A model generated the notes under the pieces. The model was not told where the DNA came from. It made no database searches and worked only from the letters and a program-made list of their open reading frames with translations. This document shows positions 61,388 to 64,000 of a stretch of DNA of 64,000 bases, piece by piece. How positions within the stretch are numbered: position 1 is the first letter of the stretch; each line of letters starts with the position of its first letter. Both the position numbers and the translations under genes were made by a program. The stretch spans positions 1-64,000 of the forward strand of contig NZ_ATLO01000031.1 of assembly GCF_000416235.1 (NCBI RefSeq), given 5' to 3'. This DNA comes from Pseudomonas sp. CFII64 (lineage in GTDB: Bacteria > Pseudomonadota > Gammaproteobacteria > Pseudomonadales > Pseudomonadaceae).

Positions 61388-61624
61388 TTATGTGGACGGG
61401 TGCAGCAACACGTTCAGTTCGTCCACGACAGGCGCCCATTCAGCGTCCTCGCGCAATTCTTCCTTGAGGAAGCGTGCCTGCTGCGGGGTCCAGAAAACGG
61501 CCTCGGACAGCTTCTCGTCTTTATGCAGTCGGTGAGCCTGTACGAATGCATCGATACTCGCCTGGTCGGAATCCAGACCCAATTGCTCGAAAAGTGTCGC
61601 CAGTGTCGGTGTGGTCAGTTCCAT
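61388..61624 (-). CDS. DUF2789 family protein
   Basis: A 78-residue helical cytoplasmic protein. MELTTPTLATLFEQLGLDSD, then DAFVQAHRLHKDEKLSEA and FWTPQQARFLKEELREDAEW, match DUF2789. Function unknown. CCGAGGAGATGAC precedes the ATG, a strong ribosome site. Confidence 0.85.
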   Translation of the reverse strand: MELTTPTLATLFEQLGLDSDQASIDAFVQAHRLHKDEKLSEAVFWTPQQARFLKEELREDAEWAPVVDELNVLLHPST

Positions 61625-61754
61625 GTCATCTCCTCGGCGGGTGCGAAACCCGTTGGTCAGTGCTCTCTTGAGCCTTCGTCATGCATCAGAGTGCTGACCC
61701 GGCGCAAGAGTTCGAACCGATGAGCCGGCGAGTGCGGATTGCTGCAGATAGCGG

Positions 61755-61985
61755 CTAAACGCTCAAGGCGCCTTCATCAACAGCTGTTTTCAAGGCTTGC
61801 GCCGCTTCTTTGGCCGCGATGGCGGCAACCTCGGCAGTCTTGAACCAACGGTCTTTTTCAACCTGGTGCCAGGTAATCGCCTGCTTGCCTTCTTTTGCGC
61901 GCATGACAATGACAGCCTGAAACTCACCTTCTATTTCTCTGGACTCACCCCAGATAAAGAACTCGCCAATATCAAATTCAGTCAC
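61755..61985 (-). CDS. Small conserved hypothetical protein
   Basis: A 76-residue acidic protein without signal or known domain: MTEFDIGEFFIWGESREIEG at the start, KQAITWHQVEKDRWF in the middle and an Ala-rich C-terminal helix (EVAAIAAKEAAQALKTAVDE). GGAAGGTAATAAGTG precedes the ATG. Function unknown. Confidence 0.72.
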   Translation of the reverse strand: MTEFDIGEFFIWGESREIEGEFQAVIVMRAKEGKQAITWHQVEKDRWFKTAEVAAIAAKEAAQALKTAVDEGALSV

Positions 61986-62454
61986 TTATTACCTTCCCAT
62001 GGATGACGAGCCGCTTGCGTCCAAGGTGAAGGGACGCAAGGTCTGATTTTTTGATTTGCGCGAGTATGGCAGTTGTTGGCTCGTGCGGGCGTCTTTAAGT
62101 AGTGGCAATGACGAATGACCGGTTACCAATTGCGACTGAAAAGTAGGATTTGTCTTCGCCGGATGGGTTATTTCGGTCTTGATCGCGTCGGAAATCGCCC
62201 ATGATGCTGCTGCAGGTAAAAGGGATATATCCCCCAGGCATCTGGAGCCGGTAGAATCCCCTTCGTGCCAGCGCTGAAAGCGCGTCGGCATTGTCAATTT
62301 ACTTCTGCCCCGTAGCGCCAGCGATGGCTTCCTTGCATCACACCGTGGCCGCGAATGCCTCAAGGCCAGGCAAAGGACTTGCCCGCTCAACGCGGCAGAA
62401 AGGAAAAGAAGTATTTTTTTGATCGCCCGATTCTGCTCGGGCGGGATCATTTCC
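61986..62454. other. Gene-free spacer
   Basis: About 470 bp without a supported gene or clear RNA structure. An open frame on the minus strand (62456 to 61989) lacks coding character. Confidence 0.5.
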
Positions 62455-62940
62455 ATGTTGGGGGTTTACACATTGGCAGTAACTAGTCTGGATACGCACG
62501 CTCTATTCGTACTGGGTGACCTACGCGCGAAGTTGGTCAAGCAGTTCCAATCCCGTTTTGTGTATGTCGTCGAGCAAACCGCTGAAGACATTTACATTGC
62601 CGAGATCGATACCGAAAGCGCTCTGGTGGTGGATGACAAGCCCCGCCTGGAACTCAAGGTCGGCGACCATTTCCGTGCTGCGGTATTGCCCAGTCGCGAA
62701 GGTGGCAAGTTTGAATTGAAGTTCCGCGACATCAAGTTGACTGTCTACGGCCTGGGCGAATATGCCTACGTGGATATTCCCGAAGGCCACGGCATCCTGT
62801 TCAAGGAAGGCCATGCTGTGATGATGGTTTTCGCCGCCAACGATCAGCTGCAAGGCGCGCTCACTAAAACCCTGAAAACCGCAGTCTCCAAGGCCGCCAA
62901 ATGGCGCAAGGGCGAACTCGTTTTCAAGGCCAGTGAGTAA
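62455..62940 (+). CDS. Conserved hypothetical protein
   Basis: A protein of about 161 residues, mainly beta with a C-terminal basic helix (KTLKTAVSKAAKWRKGEL). No domain is recognised. Two starts compete: ATG 62455 with GGGA 8 nt before it, or TTG 62473 (AVTSLDTHALFVLGD) with GGGGG 8 nt before it; the second gives 155 residues. It converges on the antiporter operon with 45 bp between stops. Confidence 0.7.
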   Translation: MLGVYTLAVTSLDTHALFVLGDLRAKLVKQFQSRFVYVVEQTAEDIYIAEIDTESALVVDDKPRLELKVGDHFRAAVLPSREGGKFELKFRDIKLTVYGLGEYAYVDIPEGHGILFKEGHAVMMVFAANDQLQGALTKTLKTAVSKAAKWRKGELVFKASE

Positions 62941-62985
62941 AAATCGCTGGAGGGTTGAAAAGCCGGCGGCCTCTTCGATGGCCGC

Positions 62986-63360
62986 TCAGCCTCCGCCCGA
63001 ATCCCCTGACTGACCGCTGCTGACCTCCGGTGGTACATCTTCCCTGGCCATGCGCTTGCGGAACAGTGCCGTGCGCGCCAGCAGCAGGGTCGTCACCGGC
63101 ACCGTGATTGCCAGCAGTACCGGAATCAGCCAGGCATGGATCACCGGCTCGGACTTGAGCGCCGAAAAATAGACGATTGACGCCAGTGCCACGCACCAGG
63201 CACCCAGCGTCGATGCCAGTGCGGGTGGGTGCATGCGCTGGAAAAAGTCCTTCATGCGCAGCAAACCGAGTGCGCCGGTCAGCGCAAACAGACTGCTGAC
63301 GATCAACAGCACAGCAGTCAGGACTTCGACCCAGAATGGCAGAGCCATTGGCGAATTCAT
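62986..63360 (-). CDS. Multisubunit cation/H+ antiporter subunit G
   Basis: A 124-residue membrane protein of the MnhG/PhaG family. Three hydrophobic segments (VEVLTAVLLIVSSLFALTGA first) and the conserved LGLLRMKDFFQRMHPPALAS between TM1 and TM2 identify it. The tail is hydrophilic and Gly/Ser-rich. GAGGTGATCGA precedes the ATG, which overlaps the subunit F stop by 4 bp. It is the last gene of the antiporter operon. Confidence 0.92.
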   Translation of the reverse strand: MNSPMALPFWVEVLTAVLLIVSSLFALTGALGLLRMKDFFQRMHPPALASTLGAWCVALASIVYFSALKSEPVIHAWLIPVLLAITVPVTTLLLARTALFRKRMAREDVPPEVSSGQSGDSGGG

Positions 63361-63635
63361 TCGATCACCTCGCCGCGCAGCAGGAATTTGGCCAGGGCGA
63401 ACGAACCGACAAAGCCGAACAGGGCAATCAACAGCGCTGCTTCGAAATAGGTGTCGCTGGCGTAGCGAATGCCTAGCACCAGCATCATCAGCATGGCGAT
63501 GATGTACAGATAGTCCAGGGCCAGAACCCGATCCTGCGCCGACGGGCCTTTGAACAGGCGAACCAGCGTCAGGACCATGGCCAGCGCAAAGATCAGCAGG
63601 CTGGCCAGAATGGCATTACCGAGCACGGCACTCAT
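63357..63635 (-). CDS. Multisubunit cation/H+ antiporter subunit F
   Basis: A 92-residue membrane protein of the MnhF/PhaF family with three hydrophobic segments (ILASLLIFALAMVLTLVRLF; LYIIAMLMMLVLGI; ALLIALFGFVGSFALAKFLL) and the conserved KGPSAQDRVLALD loop. It overlaps subunits E and G by ATGA at each end. Confidence 0.93.
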   Translation of the reverse strand: MSAVLGNAILASLLIFALAMVLTLVRLFKGPSAQDRVLALDYLYIIAMLMMLVLGIRYASDTYFEAALLIALFGFVGSFALAKFLLRGEVIE

Positions 63636-64000
63636 TGGAAAATCTCCATCAACGGGCGCTCGTAAGCGGTCTTGAAGTGCGCGATGAAGCGGGCTTCATC
63701 GTCCAGGTCGAAAACGTGCATCAGCAGGACGCTGCGGTCCAGCGCCAACTCGGACCACACCGTGCCGGGAACCACGGTGGTGATCATCGACAACGCCGCC
63801 AGTCCGTTGGCATCGCGCAGGTCCAGCGGCACCTTGACGAAGGCGGAACGCGGCGGCCTGCGCTTGGCGTTCCAGACCGTCCAGCCCACCTGAACGTTGG
63901 AAACCAGCACATCACGACCCACGAGCAAAAACAGCTTGAGGAGGGTGCCCGGCTTGCGAATCCGTACGGGCAGTGGGCGTAGCGGGGCCATCAACAGCGG
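63632..64000 (-). CDS. Multisubunit cation/H+ antiporter subunit E (5' end outside window)
   Basis: The C-terminal 122 codons of an MnhE/PhaE subunit: LKLFLLVGRDVLVSNVQVGW, then PPRSAFVKVPLDLRDANGLA, SMITTVVPGTVWSEL and the terminal LLMHVFDLDDE region. The frame is open to the window edge and family proteins are about 160 residues, so some 40 N-terminal residues lie outside. A Met six bases from the edge is not the start. Subunits F and G follow, overlapping. Confidence 0.92.
   Translation of the reverse strand, partial: PLLMAPLRPLPVRIRKPGTLLKLFLLVGRDVLVSNVQVGWTVWNAKRRPPRSAFVKVPLDLRDANGLAALSMITTVVPGTVWSELALDRSVLLMHVFDLDDEARFIAHFKTAYERPLMEIFQ

Noticed and set aside
1..64000. CRISPR arrays, rRNA operons or a complete prophage
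   Set aside because: No regularly spaced repeats, no rRNA sequence and no phage structural genes were seen; the only phage-like material is the remnant at 30.8-31.7 kb.

Overview
The window is chromosomal DNA of a Pseudomonas, probably of the P. fluorescens / P. syringae side of the genus. The evidence is the gene content and order: aroC-MFS-mtnB-mtnD-mtnC, speE, an LtaS-like gene, a thiolase/FadJ-like pair and corA resemble the P. aeruginosa PA1681-PA1750 neighbourhood as I remember it. A DUF3509 protein, the GC-rich codon use and REP/REPIN palindromes of the GTAGGACCGG..CCGG type agree. Species assignment is an inference.

Layout. 0-12 kb is mostly core: a secreted alpha/beta hydrolase, chorismate synthase, the methionine-salvage genes mtnBDC, a LuxR-type regulator without a LuxI, an ankyrin protein, a ZIP transporter and spermidine synthase. 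At 11.7-12.5 kb an intact hipB-like regulator sits behind four copies of a 16-bp palindrome, followed by a wrecked hipA. 12.8-16 kb has an LtaS-like membrane phosphotransferase and small genes, one RraB-like. 16.3-19.6 kb is the circularly permuted ATP-grasp / alpha-E / transglutaminase operon behind a good sigma-54 promoter and an NtrC-like site. 20-29 kb holds fatty-acid oxidation genes, a glutamine amidotransferase, CorA, a crotonase, a methyltransferase and an InaA/WaaP-type kinase. 29.3-30.6 kb has two lipoproteins. 30.7-31.8 kb is an eroded integrative element between a 14-bp duplication of the tRNA-Ser(GGA) 3' end and the tRNA itself.

32-38 kb carries an SDR/LysR pair, an isochorismatase-fold protein, a DUF3142 protein with a large periplasmic partner, and a cytochrome b561. 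38.4-45.0 kb is the most notable accessory locus: seven tightly coupled genes (transaldolase-like, sulfotransferase, SDR, Rossmann dehydrogenase, glycine/sarcosine-type N-methyltransferase, MFS transporter, APS kinase). I read it as a small-molecule pathway that makes its own PAPS, N-methylates and sulfates a compound, and exports it; a CGNR zinc-finger regulator follows. I do not recognise it as a described pathway.

45.7-64 kb has envelope and stress small proteins, a DUF72 / YbhP / ClsB / YbhN membrane-lipid cluster, a BdlA-like double-PAS chemoreceptor, a Gfo/Idh/MocA oxidoreductase, a DksA paralogue lacking two of the four zinc cysteines, a hybrid histidine kinase, a second chemoreceptor with a C-terminal sensor region, an orphan DUF2235 (Tle1-like) lipase, small proteins, and the 3' end of a multisubunit cation/proton antiporter operon (subunits E, F, G) cut by the window edge. 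I see no CRISPR array, rRNA or complete prophage.
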